Source: Streptomyces sp. SN-593 (lineage in GTDB: Bacteria; Actinomycetota; Actinomycetes; Streptomycetales; Streptomycetaceae). From it: a stretch of DNA of 64,000 bases. Position 1 is the first letter of the stretch. Every line of letters starts with the position of its first letter. Shown here in pieces: positions 43,794-53,146 of this stretch. The position numbers and the translations under genes were made by a program. A model generated the notes under the pieces. It was not told the origin of the DNA and ran no database searches. It worked only from the letters and a program-made list of their open reading frames with translations. The stretch lies in NCBI RefSeq assembly GCF_016756395.1, contig NZ_AP018365.1, forward strand, positions 620,001-684,000, in the 5' to 3' direction.

Positions 43794-44084
43794 TCACCCG
43801 GCTCCGCGCCGGGCTTCGCCGTAGGGCGGGGGAAGAGCCGCCTGGCGGCCGGCCGGGCTGTCCTCCGGGCGGGTGCGGACCGCGCCGGGCAGTTCCGGGG
43901 CCTCGGTGGCGGGGGGAAGGTCGGGAGTGAGCGGGGCGTCCTGCGGGCGGTGCCGCGTGCGTGTCGCGGGCGCGCCGTAGGTGCGAGGGGGATCGTGCGG
44001 GTCGGGGGGGTCGTGCGGGTCCGGCCGGTCCGGCCGGCTCCGCTGCCCCCGTCGTTGTTCTGTCCGGTCGTCTCCTTCACTCAT
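43794..44084 (-). CDS. Pro-rich small protein, weakly supported
   Basis: A 96-residue frame beginning MSEGDDRTEQRRGQRSRPD and then rich in Pro, Asp, His and Arg, with a PDPHDPP repeat. A GAAGGAC element lies a few bases before the ATG at 44084. I recognise no domain, and the composition could be a random high-GC frame, so it is a possible gene only. It is divergent from the sugar-binding lipoprotein gene 230 bp away. Confidence 0.35.
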   Translation of the reverse strand: MSEGDDRTEQRRGQRSRPDRPDPHDPPDPHDPPRTYGAPATRTRHRPQDAPLTPDLPPATEAPELPGAVRTRPEDSPAGRQAALPPPYGEARRGAG

Positions 44085-44128
44085 GTCCTTCGGGTACCCA
44101 CCGGTATGCCGGTAATCGGCCGGTGACC

Positions 44129-44306
44129 GTTTCGGTGGGGCCGGTCCCGAAACAATCGTCAGTCGGGCCGTCGCCTTTCGCCGCGGATGCGCCCTGCCAC
44201 GTAACGCTTTGATAACCGGACACCGGAGGGTTGACCGCCTTTCCCGACGGTCAATACCTTCTGGGCGGCGCAGAACTTTCGACATCGCCGTCGAAACATT
44301 CGAAAG
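44129..44306. promoter_or_regulatory. promoter/operator region of the oligosaccharide ABC operon
   Basis: Three inverted repeats lie within 180 bp of the lipoprotein start: GTTTCGG (44129-44135)/CCGAAAC (44147-44153); TTGACCG (44231-44237)/CGGTCAA (44248-44254); and TTTCGA (44277-44282)/TCGAAA (44291-44296), with a related TTCGAAAG at 44299-44306. TTGACC at 44231 with TACCTT at 44256 is a possible promoter. The motif TTTCGA/TCGAAA may be the sugar-responsive operator. No LacI gene is adjacent. Confidence 0.5.
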
Positions 44307-44313
44307 GCACTCC

Positions 44314-45612
44314 ATGATGAAGCGCGCTCGGTTCTCGCGTGTCGCCGCCGGTGGCGTGGTGCTCGCACTCGGACTGTCCCTGGCGGCGTGCGGCGGCACC
44401 GGTTCGGGGGCCGGCTCCGGCCGCATCCACGTGCTGGTCTACGGCGACGCGACGAACAAGGTGGAGAAGCAGATCGTCGCCACCTTCAACCGGACCTCGA
44501 AGGTCAAGGCGGTGCTGGACACCATCCCCGGCGCGGACTACCAGCAGAAGCTCCAGACGATCATCACCACCAAGCAGGCGCCCGACGTCTTCTACAACTG
44601 GGGCGCCGGCAGCATCGAGCCCTTCGTCAAGGCCGGGCTGCTGATGCCGCTGGACGGCTTCATCGCCAAGGACCCGGGACTGAAGTCGAACTTCCTGCCG
44701 TCGGTGTTCAACACGGCCGTCATCGACGGCAAGCCGTACGGCGTCCCGATGCGCGGCACCCAGCCGGTGCTGCTCTTCGACAACAAGAAGGTGCTGGCCG
44801 ACGCGGGGCTGTCGGAGCCGCGGACGTGGGCCGACCTGCTCGCCGACGTCAAGGCGCTCAAGGCCGCGGGCAAGACGCCGATCGCGCTGGGCGGCGGCGA
44901 CCAGTGGCCGACGCAGATGTGGTTCGAGTACGTCTACGACCGCGTCGCGGGCCCCGGCCTGTTCGAGAAGGCGCTCGGCGGCGACACCGGTGTGTGGGCG
45001 AGCGCCGACAGCCGCAGGGCGCTGGCCCTGCTCAAGCAGCTCGTCGACGCGGGCGCGTTCGGCAGCTCCTACGACTCGGTGAAGTTCACCGACGGCGGTT
45101 CGCCCGCGCTGCTGGCCACCGGGAAGGCCGCGTTCGAGCTGATGGGTTCGTGGGAGTACTCCACCGAACAGGACGCCGACCCCGGCTTCACGACCAGCGG
45201 TCTGGGCTACGGCCCGTTCCCGACCGTGCCGGACGGCAAGGGCGACCCGCACGACGTGGTCGGCAACACCAACAACTTCTACTCGGTGCTCAAGAAGACC
45301 AGGTACCCGGACGCCGTCGCGCAGTTCCTCAAGCTCCAGTACTCCGACGCGTTCGTGAAGGCGCACCTGGCCATCGGCAACCTGCCGACCACCACCAACA
45401 CACCAAAGTTCCTGGACACCGCGGCCAACCCCGCCTACCTGAAGTACCAGTTCGACCTGGTCCGGCAGGCACCGTCGTTCCAGCTCTCCTGGGACCAGGC
45501 GTACCCGCCCTCGGCGACCACCGCCATCCACACCGCCGTCCAGGAGTTCTTCGACGGCAAGACCGACGCCGACGGCTTCATCAAGGCCATGCAGTCCCTG
45601 CCGGCGTCCTGA
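44314..45612 (+). CDS. extracellular sugar-binding lipoprotein (ABC importer)
   Basis: A 432-residue family 1 solute-binding protein. A lipoprotein signal ends LGLSLAACGG with lipidated Cys 26. The mature part has the usual features of oligosaccharide binders: KVEKQIVATFNRT, APDVFYNWGAG, and GSWEYSTEQ. It would bind an oligosaccharide outside the membrane and deliver it to the two permeases just downstream. The ATG at 44314 has GAAAGG 8 bp away; 44317 is an alternative. The layout of binding protein, two permeases and GH3 resembles bxlEFGA of S. coelicolor (xylobiose) and the cellobiose operons. Confidence 0.93.
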   Translation: MMKRARFSRVAAGGVVLALGLSLAACGGTGSGAGSGRIHVLVYGDATNKVEKQIVATFNRTSKVKAVLDTIPGADYQQKLQTIITTKQAPDVFYNWGAGSIEPFVKAGLLMPLDGFIAKDPGLKSNFLPSVFNTAVIDGKPYGVPMRGTQPVLLFDNKKVLADAGLSEPRTWADLLADVKALKAAGKTPIALGGGDQWPTQMWFEYVYDRVAGPGLFEKALGGDTGVWASADSRRALALLKQLVDAGAFGSSYDSVKFTDGGSPALLATGKAAFELMGSWEYSTEQDADPGFTTSGLGYGPFPTVPDGKGDPHDVVGNTNNFYSVLKKTRYPDAVAQFLKLQYSDAFVKAHLAIGNLPTTTNTPKFLDTAANPAYLKYQFDLVRQAPSFQLSWDQAYPPSATTAIHTAVQEFFDGKTDADGFIKAMQSLPAS

Positions 45613-45628
45613 CCCGGGGGCCACGGAC

Positions 45629-46588
45629 ATGACCACGACCTCGACCGCGCCGCCGCCGGCCGCGCGCGGCGGGCGGGCCGGGCGGCCCCTCCGCCGCCCG
45701 GCCCGGCGCTCCGGCGCGGCGGTGACCCGCCCGGGCTTCGGCTGGGCGGTCCCCGCCACCTTGTTCTTCGCGCTGTTCGCGGTGCTGCCCCTGGTCCTGG
45801 TGGCGGTGCTCTCCTTCACCGACTGGGACGGCCTGGGCGCGCCGCGGTTCGCCGGACTGGCCAACTGGCGGGCGCTGCTGCACGACCCCACCATGATCAG
45901 GAGCCTGTGGCTGAGCGTGCTGATCACCGTGCTCGGCGTCGCCGTGCAGACCCCGCTGAGCATCCTGCTCGGGGTCTGGGCGGCCGGCCGGCAGCGCAAC
46001 CGCGCGGTGCTGTCCGCGGTGTTCTTCGTGCCGCTGCTGCTGTCGGCCACCGCGGTGTCCGTGCTGTGGCGGGCGGTGCTCGACCCGAACTTCGGGGTGC
46101 CAGCGCAGGCGCGCTGGCTGTTCGGCGACGGCAACCTGCTGGGCATGCGCTCGGGCGCGATCGGCGTGCTGGTCTTCGTCGGGGCCTGGCAGTACACGCC
46201 CTTCCACACCCTGATCTACCAGGGCGCGGCCCGCGCGATCCCCGAGGTCCTCTACCAGGCCGCGCAGATCGACGGCGCGGGCACCGTACGGCAGTTCTTC
46301 CACATCACGCTGCCGCAACTGCGCAACACCATGATCACGTCGATGATCCTGATGGTCGTCGGCGGCCTGACCACCTTCGACACGGTGCTGATCCTCACCC
46401 AGGGCGGCCCCGGCACCGACACCACGATCAGCGCCTACTACATGTACGAACGGGCTTTCAAGAGCTTCGACTTCGGCGGCGGCTCGGCCATCGCGCTGGT
46501 CCTGGTGCTGGTCGCCACGGTCATCTCGCTGGTCGTGGTGCGGGTGTCCGGCTACGACCGGATGCGCGGCAGCACGGAGGGACTGTGA
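45629..46588 (+). CDS. sugar ABC transporter permease (MalF/UgpA-like)
   Basis: A 319-residue protein with an Arg/Pro-rich N-terminus of ~35 residues and about six membrane spans. The EAA loop is visible as YQAAQIDGAGTVRQFFHITLPQL. It forms one half of the translocation channel with the next gene. ATPase energy is supplied elsewhere: no ATPase gene is in the cluster, so a shared MsiK-type ATPase is inferred, as in other Streptomyces oligosaccharide importers. It begins 16 bp after the lipoprotein stop and ends in a TGATG overlap with the next gene. Confidence 0.93.
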   Translation: MTTTSTAPPPAARGGRAGRPLRRPARRSGAAVTRPGFGWAVPATLFFALFAVLPLVLVAVLSFTDWDGLGAPRFAGLANWRALLHDPTMIRSLWLSVLITVLGVAVQTPLSILLGVWAAGRQRNRAVLSAVFFVPLLLSATAVSVLWRAVLDPNFGVPAQARWLFGDGNLLGMRSGAIGVLVFVGAWQYTPFHTLIYQGAARAIPEVLYQAAQIDGAGTVRQFFHITLPQLRNTMITSMILMVVGGLTTFDTVLILTQGGPGTDTTISAYYMYERAFKSFDFGGGSAIALVLVLVATVISLVVVRVSGYDRMRGSTEGL

Positions 46589-47406
46589 TGAGGCGGCGCC
46601 CCAACGTCCTGGCCGGACTCGGCTCCCTGGTCTGGCTGTTCCTGGTCGGCCTGCCGCTGTACGTCATGCTGCTGGCCACGCTGCGCAGCCGCAGCGACTA
46701 CGCGGCGCACGGCCCGCTGGCGCTGCCGCGGCACGTCACGCTGCACAACTACACGCAGGACTTCTCGAACGGCTTCGGCCGGTACTTCCTCAACACCGTG
46801 CTGGTGACCGCCGCGGTGGTGGCCGTCGTGGTGCTGCTGGTGCCGCCGCTGTCGTACGCGATCGTGCGCGGCCGCGGCCGGATCACCGCCGGCGTCTTCC
46901 GGCTGTTCCTGCTCGGCCTGGCGGTGCCGGCGCAGGCGGTCATCGTGCCGATGTTCTACGTCATCAACCGCGCCGGGCTCTACGACAACCTCGCCGGGGT
47001 GATCCTGCCGACCGCGGCGTTCTGCCTGCCGGTGAGCGCGCTGGTGCTGACCGGGGCGATGCGCGACATCACCCCCGACCTGTACGAGGCGATGGCGATG
47101 GACGGCGCACCGCAGTGGCGGGTCTTCGTGCAACTGGTGCTGCCGCTGTCCAAGGGCGGCCTGTCCACGATCGTGGTCTACTCCGCGCTCCAGGCGTGGA
47201 ACGGCTTCCTCTTCCCGCTGGTGCTGACCCAGTCCGACTCCTCCAAGGTGGTCACACTGGGCCTGTACGACTTCCAGACCGAGCACGGCGTGGACATCCC
47301 CGGCCTGCTGGCCGCGGTGGTGCTGTCGATGCTGCCGATCCTCATCGTCTACCTGTTCGCCCGCCGTGCCCTGGTGCAGGGGCTGATGGGCGTCGGAGGA
47401 AAGTGA
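46588..47406 (+). CDS. sugar ABC transporter permease (MalG/UgpE-like)
   Basis: A 272-residue protein with about six membrane spans and the EAA loop YEAMAMDGAPQWRVFVQLVLPLS. It is the second permease of the oligosaccharide importer. The ATG at 46588 shares one base with the previous stop (TGATG); GTG at 46585 is a possible alternative start. Its stop overlaps the GTG of the GH3 gene by four bases, so all three genes are coupled. Confidence 0.93.
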   Translation: MRRRPNVLAGLGSLVWLFLVGLPLYVMLLATLRSRSDYAAHGPLALPRHVTLHNYTQDFSNGFGRYFLNTVLVTAAVVAVVVLLVPPLSYAIVRGRGRITAGVFRLFLLGLAVPAQAVIVPMFYVINRAGLYDNLAGVILPTAAFCLPVSALVLTGAMRDITPDLYEAMAMDGAPQWRVFVQLVLPLSKGGLSTIVVYSALQAWNGFLFPLVLTQSDSSKVVTLGLYDFQTEHGVDIPGLLAAVVLSMLPILIVYLFARRALVQGLMGVGGK

Positions 47407-49850
47407 CCGACACCGTGCCCGAACCGACCACGCCGGACCGCGCTCCGGCGCCCACCGCCCGCTGGCGGGACCCCGCCCTGCCGCCCGAGGCCAGGGCGGA
47501 CGCCCTGATCGCCGAGATGACCCTGCCCGAGAAGGCCGCCCAGCTCTACGGGATCTGGGTGGGCGCCTCCGCCGAGGGCGGCGAAGTCGCCCCGCACCAG
47601 CACGAGATGGAGGAGCCCGCCGACCTCGACACGCTGCTGCCGCGCGGCCTGGGCCAGCTCACCCGGCCGTTCGGCACCGCCCCGGTCGACCCGGCGCTCG
47701 GCGCGCTGTCGCTGCTGCGCACCCAGCGCCGCGTGATGGCCGCGAACCGCTTCGGCATCCCGGCGCTCGCCCACGAGGAGTGCCTGGCGGGGTTCGCCGC
47801 CTGGGGCGCCACCGCCTACCCGGTGCCGCTGGCCTGGGGCGCGGCCTTCGACCCGGCGCTCGTGGAGGACATGGCCGGGCGGATCGGCCGCGACCTGCGG
47901 GCGGTCGGCGTCCACCAGGGGCTCGCGCCGGTCCTGGACGTGGTCCGCGATCCGCGCTGGGGCCGGGTCGAGGAGACCATCGGCGAGGACCCGTACCTGG
48001 TCGGCACCATCGGCACGGCCTACGTGCGGGGGCTCCAGTCGGCCGGCGTCGTCGCCACCCTCAAGCACTTCGCCGGCTACTCCGCCTCCCGCGCCGGGCG
48101 CAACCTCGCGCCGGTGGGCATGGGTGCCAGGGAGCGCGCCGACGTCGTCCTGCCGCCGTTCGAGATGGCGGTGCGCGAGGGCGGCGCCCGGTCGGTGATG
48201 CACGCCTACACCGACACCGACGGCATCCCGTCCGCGGCCGACGAGCGGTTGCTGACCGGGCTGCTGCGCGACACCTGGGGCTTCACCGGCACCGTCGTGG
48301 CCGACTACTTCGGCGTCGCCTTCCTCCAGACCCTGCACGGGGTGGCCGGCAGCCTCGGTGAGGCGGCGGGCGCCGCGCTCGGGGCGGGCGTGGACGTCGA
48401 GCTGCCCACCGTCAAGGCGTACGGCGAGCCGCTGCTCGCGGCGGTGGCCGAGGGGCGGGTGCCCGAGGCGCTGGTGGACCGGGCGGTGCGCCGGGTGCTG
48501 GTGCAGAAGGCCCAGCTCGGCATGCTGGACGCCGACTGGGACCCGGTGCCGCGAGCGCTGGCGCGCCACGTCGAGGACCCGCACGCCCCGGCGCCTGCCC
48601 GCGGCGGGGAAGCGGGCACCGCGGCGGCGGACGCGCTCACCGCGCGGGCCCTGCGCGGCAGCGTGGACCTGGACTCGGCCGGCAACCAGGACGTCGCCCG
48701 GCGTCTCGCCGAGGAGAGCGTGGTGCTGCTGCGCAACGACGGCACCCTCCCGCTGGACCGGCCGGGCACCATCGCGCTGATGGGCCCGAACGCCGACACG
48801 CCCACCGCGGTGCTCGGCTGCTACTCCTTCCCCGTGCACGTCGGCGTCCAGCACCCGCAGGTGCCGGCCGGCATCGAACTGCCCACGCTGCGGGAGGCGT
48901 TGGCGGCGCAGTTCCCGGACTGCCGGATCACCGCGGCGGCCGGCTGCGCGGTGGACACCGCCGACACCGGCGGCATCCCGGCCGCGGTGCGCGCCGCCGC
49001 CGCCGCGGACGTGGTGGTGCTCGCGCTCGGCGACCGCGCCGGGCTCTTCGGCCGCGGCACGAGCGGCGAGGGCTGCGACGCGGAGTCTCTGGCGCTGCCC
49101 GGCGTACAGCAGCGGCTCCTCGACGCCGTCCTGGACGCCGGCCGCCCGGTCGTCGTCGTCCTGCTCGCCGGCCGACCGTACGCGCTCGGCGACGCGGTGA
49201 CGCGGGCGGCGGGCATCGTGCAGGCGTTCTTCCCCGGCCAGATGGGCACCGCGGCGGTCGCGGCCGTGCTCGCCGGGCGGGTCGAGCCGTCCGGGCGGCT
49301 GCCGGTGAGCGTGCCGGCCCGGCCCGGCAGCCAGCCGGCCACCTACCTGGCCGCGCGGCTGGGCCGGGCCAGTGACGTCTCCAACGTCGACCCGACCCCG
49401 GCCTATCCGTTCGGTCACGGGCTGGCGTACACCACCTTCGCGTGGGGGGACCTGCGCACCGACGGCGGGGAGGTCGGCACCGACGGCGAGGTGCGCTGCT
49501 CCTTCACGGTGCGCAACACCGGCCTGCGTGAGGGCACCGAGGTGGTCCAGGTCTACCTGCGCGACCCGGTCGCCTCGGTCGTCCAGCCCTACCAGCGGCT
49601 CGTGGGCTACCGGCGGGTGCGCCTGGCGCCGGGCGCCCGCGCGCGGGTGGAGCTGGCGGTGCCCGCCGACCTCGCCGCCTTCACCGGCCGCGACGGCCGC
49701 CGGGTGGTGGAACCCGGCGCGCTGGAGCTGCGGTTGGCCGCTTCCAGCGCGGACGTCCGGCTCACCGTGGCGTGCACGCTGACCGGCCCGCCCCGGACGG
49801 TGGACCACACCCGCGGCACCCACCCCCGGTTCACGGTGCGCCCGGTGTAG
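47403..49850 (+). CDS. GH3 beta-glycosidase (xylosidase/glucosidase type)
   Basis: An 815-residue GH3 enzyme without a signal peptide, so it likely acts on imported oligosaccharides. The (beta/alpha)8 domain has APVLDVVRDPRWGRVEETIGEDPY and the conserved KHF. The nucleophile region reads GTVVADYFGV with Asp 301, where Tyr-Phe replaces the common Trp-Gly of SDWG, a pattern often seen in actinobacterial xylosidase-like members. The alpha/beta sandwich and fibronectin III-like domain follow; PFGHGLAYTTF marks the latter. Direct coupling to the importer makes it the intracellular hydrolase for the imported sugar, probably xylobiose or a short beta-glucan. Confidence 0.93.
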   Translation: MTDTVPEPTTPDRAPAPTARWRDPALPPEARADALIAEMTLPEKAAQLYGIWVGASAEGGEVAPHQHEMEEPADLDTLLPRGLGQLTRPFGTAPVDPALGALSLLRTQRRVMAANRFGIPALAHEECLAGFAAWGATAYPVPLAWGAAFDPALVEDMAGRIGRDLRAVGVHQGLAPVLDVVRDPRWGRVEETIGEDPYLVGTIGTAYVRGLQSAGVVATLKHFAGYSASRAGRNLAPVGMGARERADVVLPPFEMAVREGGARSVMHAYTDTDGIPSAADERLLTGLLRDTWGFTGTVVADYFGVAFLQTLHGVAGSLGEAAGAALGAGVDVELPTVKAYGEPLLAAVAEGRVPEALVDRAVRRVLVQKAQLGMLDADWDPVPRALARHVEDPHAPAPARGGEAGTAAADALTARALRGSVDLDSAGNQDVARRLAEESVVLLRNDGTLPLDRPGTIALMGPNADTPTAVLGCYSFPVHVGVQHPQVPAGIELPTLREALAAQFPDCRITAAAGCAVDTADTGGIPAAVRAAAAADVVVLALGDRAGLFGRGTSGEGCDAESLALPGVQQRLLDAVLDAGRPVVVVLLAGRPYALGDAVTRAAGIVQAFFPGQMGTAAVAAVLAGRVEPSGRLPVSVPARPGSQPATYLAARLGRASDVSNVDPTPAYPFGHGLAYTTFAWGDLRTDGGEVGTDGEVRCSFTVRNTGLREGTEVVQVYLRDPVASVVQPYQRLVGYRRVRLAPGARARVELAVPADLAAFTGRDGRRVVEPGALELRLAASSADVRLTVACTLTGPPRTVDHTRGTHPRFTVRPV

Positions 49851-49965
49851 TCCGGCGGACGGCGGCGCTCCTCCCCCGGGACTCGGCCGGGTGGAGGGGC
49901 GGCCGCGATGGCGCGGGCGGAGCCGACGGCGGGCGGCGGCCCGGGGCCGGCGGGGCGCTGCCGGA

Positions 49966-50565
49966 TCAGGACGGGTCCGGCACCGAGCGGGCCCTGAGGT
50001 GGACGCGCTCGCCCTGCGGGCCGAACAGCGCGAGGAACTCCACCGGGCGGTCGCCGGCGTTGGCGAAGCCGTGCGGGGTGCGGGTGTCGAACTCCGCGGC
50101 CTCGCCCGCCGCGAGGATCACGTCGCGGTCGCCGAGCGCGAGCCGCAGCCGCCCGGACAGGACGTACAGCCACTCGTAGCCCTCGTGGGTGCGCTGCTCC
50201 AGCGGGCCGCCCGGGTCAGGGCCGCCGGGCCGGACCGGCATGATCTGCTTGTAGGCGTGCAGCCCGCCGAGGTAGTGGGTGAGCGGCACGAAGGTCTGGC
50301 CGTGACGGGTGAACGGCCGCGGGTGCACGCGCGGGTCGCCGGTGGCGGGCGCGCCGACCAGCTCGTCCAGCGGCACCCCGTACGCCTTCGCCAGCGGGAG
50401 CAGCAGTTCGAGGGTGGGCTTGCGCCGGCCGGACTCCAGCCGGGACAGCGTGCTCAGCGAGATGCCGGTCTCCTCGGCGACCCGGGCGAGGGTGAAGGCG
50501 CGGGCGTGCCGCAGACCGCGCAGCCGCGGGCCCACCTTGGCGAGGACTTCGTGCAGTTCGGCCAT
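49966..50565 (-). CDS. XRE-cupin transcriptional regulator
   Basis: A 199-residue protein. The HTH is at about residues 10-65 (RLRGLRHARAFTLARVAEETGISLSTLSRLESGRRKPTLELLLPLAKAY), followed by a cupin_2 domain (EWLYVLSGRLRLALGDRDVILAAGEAAEFDTRTPHGFANAGDRPVEFL) with the barrel His/Glu positions. Cupin-type regulators respond to small metabolites. It sits between the two GH3 units, convergent with the first and divergent from the second, and may regulate one or both. The ATG at 50565 has no strong ribosome-binding site nearby. Confidence 0.9.
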   Translation of the reverse strand: MAELHEVLAKVGPRLRGLRHARAFTLARVAEETGISLSTLSRLESGRRKPTLELLLPLAKAYGVPLDELVGAPATGDPRVHPRPFTRHGQTFVPLTHYLGGLHAYKQIMPVRPGGPDPGGPLEQRTHEGYEWLYVLSGRLRLALGDRDVILAAGEAAEFDTRTPHGFANAGDRPVEFLALFGPQGERVHLRARSVPDPS

Positions 50566-50653
50566 ATCCCGTATGTGCCCTCCCGGCAGGGGCGTCTGTC
50601 AAGCTCCGCCCCGCGGTGCCGCCCGGTGCCACCCGGCGGGGACCCGCAGGAAA

Positions 50654-50682
50654 TTGCACTCACCAACGAACCGCATTAGCGT
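50654..50682 (+). promoter_or_regulatory. promoter of the second GH3 gene
   Basis: TTGCAC (50654-50659), a 17-bp spacer and TAGCGT (50677-50682) form a good sigma-HrdB-type promoter. The start codon is 78 bp beyond the -10 element, leaving an untranslated leader of about 70 bases. The promoter is ~90 bp from the divergent XRE-cupin start, so shared control is plausible. Confidence 0.6.
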
Positions 50683-50759
50683 CTGACCGGCTGCGTGCCG
50701 CGCAGGACCGGGCGCGCGCGGCGGCACCGATCACGCGCACCCGGGGAGCCCGCACGACC

Positions 50760-53051
50760 ATGGAACAGCGCCCGACCGACCCGCATGACGTCCTCGTCGA
50801 GGACCTGCTGGCGAAGATGACCCCCGAGGAGAAGTTCGGGCAGCTCCAGCAGCTTGCCTGGAACGGCGACACCGGCCCGGGCGGCGGCCAGAACCACCTC
50901 GCGGAGGCCGCCGCGCGCGAGGGCCGGCTCGGCTCGGTGCTCAACCTGCGGGGCGCCGCCCACACCAACGCGCTGCAGCGGCTCGCCGTCGAGGAGTCCC
51001 GGCTCGGCATCCCGCTGCTGTTCGGGTTCGACGTGATCCACGGCTTCTGGACGACCTTCCCGGTCCCGCTGGCGCAGGCCGCGAGCTTCGACCCCGGGGT
51101 CGCGGTGGCCGACGCGCGGACCTCCGCCCGGGAGGCCCGGTCCAATGGCCTGCACTGGACGTTCGCCCCGATGATGGACGTGACGCGCGAGCCGCGCTGG
51201 GGCCGGATCGCGGAGAGCTGCGGCGAGGACCCGTACCTGACCGCCCGGTTCGCGGCGGCGAAGGTGCACGGGTACCAGGGCACGGCGTCCGGCGAGGGGT
51301 ACGACGGCGCGCGCGGCGACCTCGGCGACGTCGTCCGCGCCCGGGCGGATCACGACGGGAACGCCGGCGCTGATCACGGCGGGAACGCCGGTGCGGACGG
51401 CGCGAGTACGGCCGGTCCGCGGGCGGACCTGTACGGCCCCGACCGGATCGCGGCCTGTGCCAAGCACTTCGTCGGGTACGGCGCGGTGGAGGGCGGCCGC
51501 GACTACAACACGGTGGACGTCTCCCCCCGGCGGCTGCGCAACCTCTACCTCCCGCCGTTCGCCGCGGCGGTACGGGCCGGGGCGGCCACCGCGATGGCGG
51601 CGTTCAACACCGTCAACGGGGTGCCCGCTCACGCCAACCGGCCGCTGTTGCAGGGCGTGTTGAAGGACGAGTGGGGCTTCGACGGGGTCGTGGTGAGCGA
51701 CTGGGGCGGCGTGCACGAGCTGATCGTGCACGGCTTCGCGGCCGACGGCGCCGACGCGGCCCGTCTCGCGCTCGCGGCCGGCCTGGACATGGAGATGGCC
51801 GGCACGCACGTGGGCGACAACGGCCCGGCCCTGCTGGCCGCCGGCCGGATCGACCCGACCCGGCTGGACGACGCGGTCCGCCGGGTGCTGCGCCTCAAGG
51901 CCCGGCTCGGCCTGTTCGACGACCCCTACACCGACGAGGCGGCGCAGGTGTCGGCGCCGACCGCGGCGAGCCGGACGGCCGCGCGCGAGGCCGCGGCGCG
52001 CTGCGCGGTACTGCTGAAGAACGACGGCGCCCTGCTGCCGTTGGACCGCAGCGGCGGCTCGCTCGCGGTGGTCGGCCCCTACGCCGGCTCGGCCGACCTG
52101 CACGGCACCTGGTCGGGCCCCGGCGAGAGCCGCTTCCCGGCGGTGAGCGTCCTGGAAGCGGTGCGGGCGGCGGCGCCGGACCTGCGGATCCGCCACGCCG
52201 CGGACGGCGCGGCCGCCGTCGAGGCGGTGCGCGACGCGGACATGGCGCTGGTCGTGGTCGGTGAGGCGTCCGCGCTCAGCGGCGAGGCGTCCTCCCGCAG
52301 CGACATCACGCTGCCGGCCGGCCAGGAGGAGCTGATCGCCGAGGTGGCGGCGACGGGACGGCCGTTCGCCGTGGTGGTCGTCGCCGGACGCCCGCTGGTC
52401 ACGGAGTCCTGGATCGAGCGCGCCCCCGCGGTGCTGCTCGCCTGGCACGGCGGGATCGAGGCGGGGCCGGCGCTGGCGGACGTGCTCTTCGGCGACGTGA
52501 ACCCCGGCGGCAAGCTGCCCGTCACGCTGCCCCGCTCGGTCGGCCAGATCCCGCTGTACTACAACCACGAGAACACCGGCCGGCCGGCCGACCCCGCCGA
52601 CCCGGCGAAGCCGTACGTCACCGGCTACCTCGACCAGCCCTACGGTCCGCGCTTCCCGTTCGGACACGGCCTGTCCTACACCTCCTTCGAGGTCGGCGCG
52701 CCCACGAGCGCGGCCGAGACCGTCGCCGTGGCCGACCTGGCGGCCGGCGCGCGGGTGGAGGTCGCCGTCACCGTCGCCAACACCGGTGCGCGCGAGGGCG
52801 ACGAGGTCGTGCAGCTCTACCTGCACGACCCGGTCGCCTCCGTGGTGCGGCCGGTGCGCGAGCTGCGCGGCTTCCGGCGGGTCACGCTGGCCGCGGGCGA
52901 ACGCGCCGAGGTGGTCTTCTCCCTGGGCGCGGCCGAGTTCGGCTTCCTCGCCGACGACACCGGGGCGCTGGTCCTGGAGCCCGGCCGGATCGACGTCCAC
53001 GTGGGCAGCAGCTCGCAGCGGACGGCGTGCCTCGCCCTGACCCTCGTCTGA
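50760..53051 (+). CDS. GH3 beta-glucosidase (BglX type)
   Basis: A 763-residue GH3 enzyme without a signal peptide. The catalytic domain has FGFDVIHGFWTTFPVPLAQAASF, MMDVTREPRWGRIAESCGEDPY and KHFVGYGAVEGGRDYNTVD. The nucleophile is Asp 314 in VVVSDWGGV, the standard BglX sequence. The alpha/beta sandwich and C-terminal fibronectin III-like domain (FPFGHGLSYTSFEV) follow. A ~45-residue Asp/Gly/Ala-rich insertion after KVHGYQGTASGEG is unusual for the family. The ATG at 50760 was chosen by alignment of the domain start; its ribosome-binding site (CGGGGAG) is 11 bp away. It is distinct from the other GH3 in its nucleophile context. Confidence 0.93.
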   Translation: MEQRPTDPHDVLVEDLLAKMTPEEKFGQLQQLAWNGDTGPGGGQNHLAEAAAREGRLGSVLNLRGAAHTNALQRLAVEESRLGIPLLFGFDVIHGFWTTFPVPLAQAASFDPGVAVADARTSAREARSNGLHWTFAPMMDVTREPRWGRIAESCGEDPYLTARFAAAKVHGYQGTASGEGYDGARGDLGDVVRARADHDGNAGADHGGNAGADGASTAGPRADLYGPDRIAACAKHFVGYGAVEGGRDYNTVDVSPRRLRNLYLPPFAAAVRAGAATAMAAFNTVNGVPAHANRPLLQGVLKDEWGFDGVVVSDWGGVHELIVHGFAADGADAARLALAAGLDMEMAGTHVGDNGPALLAAGRIDPTRLDDAVRRVLRLKARLGLFDDPYTDEAAQVSAPTAASRTAAREAAARCAVLLKNDGALLPLDRSGGSLAVVGPYAGSADLHGTWSGPGESRFPAVSVLEAVRAAAPDLRIRHAADGAAAVEAVRDADMALVVVGEASALSGEASSRSDITLPAGQEELIAEVAATGRPFAVVVVAGRPLVTESWIERAPAVLLAWHGGIEAGPALADVLFGDVNPGGKLPVTLPRSVGQIPLYYNHENTGRPADPADPAKPYVTGYLDQPYGPRFPFGHGLSYTSFEVGAPTSAAETVAVADLAAGARVEVAVTVANTGAREGDEVVQLYLHDPVASVVRPVRELRGFRRVTLAAGERAEVVFSLGAAEFGFLADDTGALVLEPGRIDVHVGSSSQRTACLALTLV

Positions 53052-53146
53052 CGCCCCTCCGCCCGACGCCCTCCCGCGCACTCCCGCGCCCTCCCCCGCC
53101 CCGCCCCGCCCCGCCCCGGGCTCCGGGCGCCCGGCCGACCCGCGCG

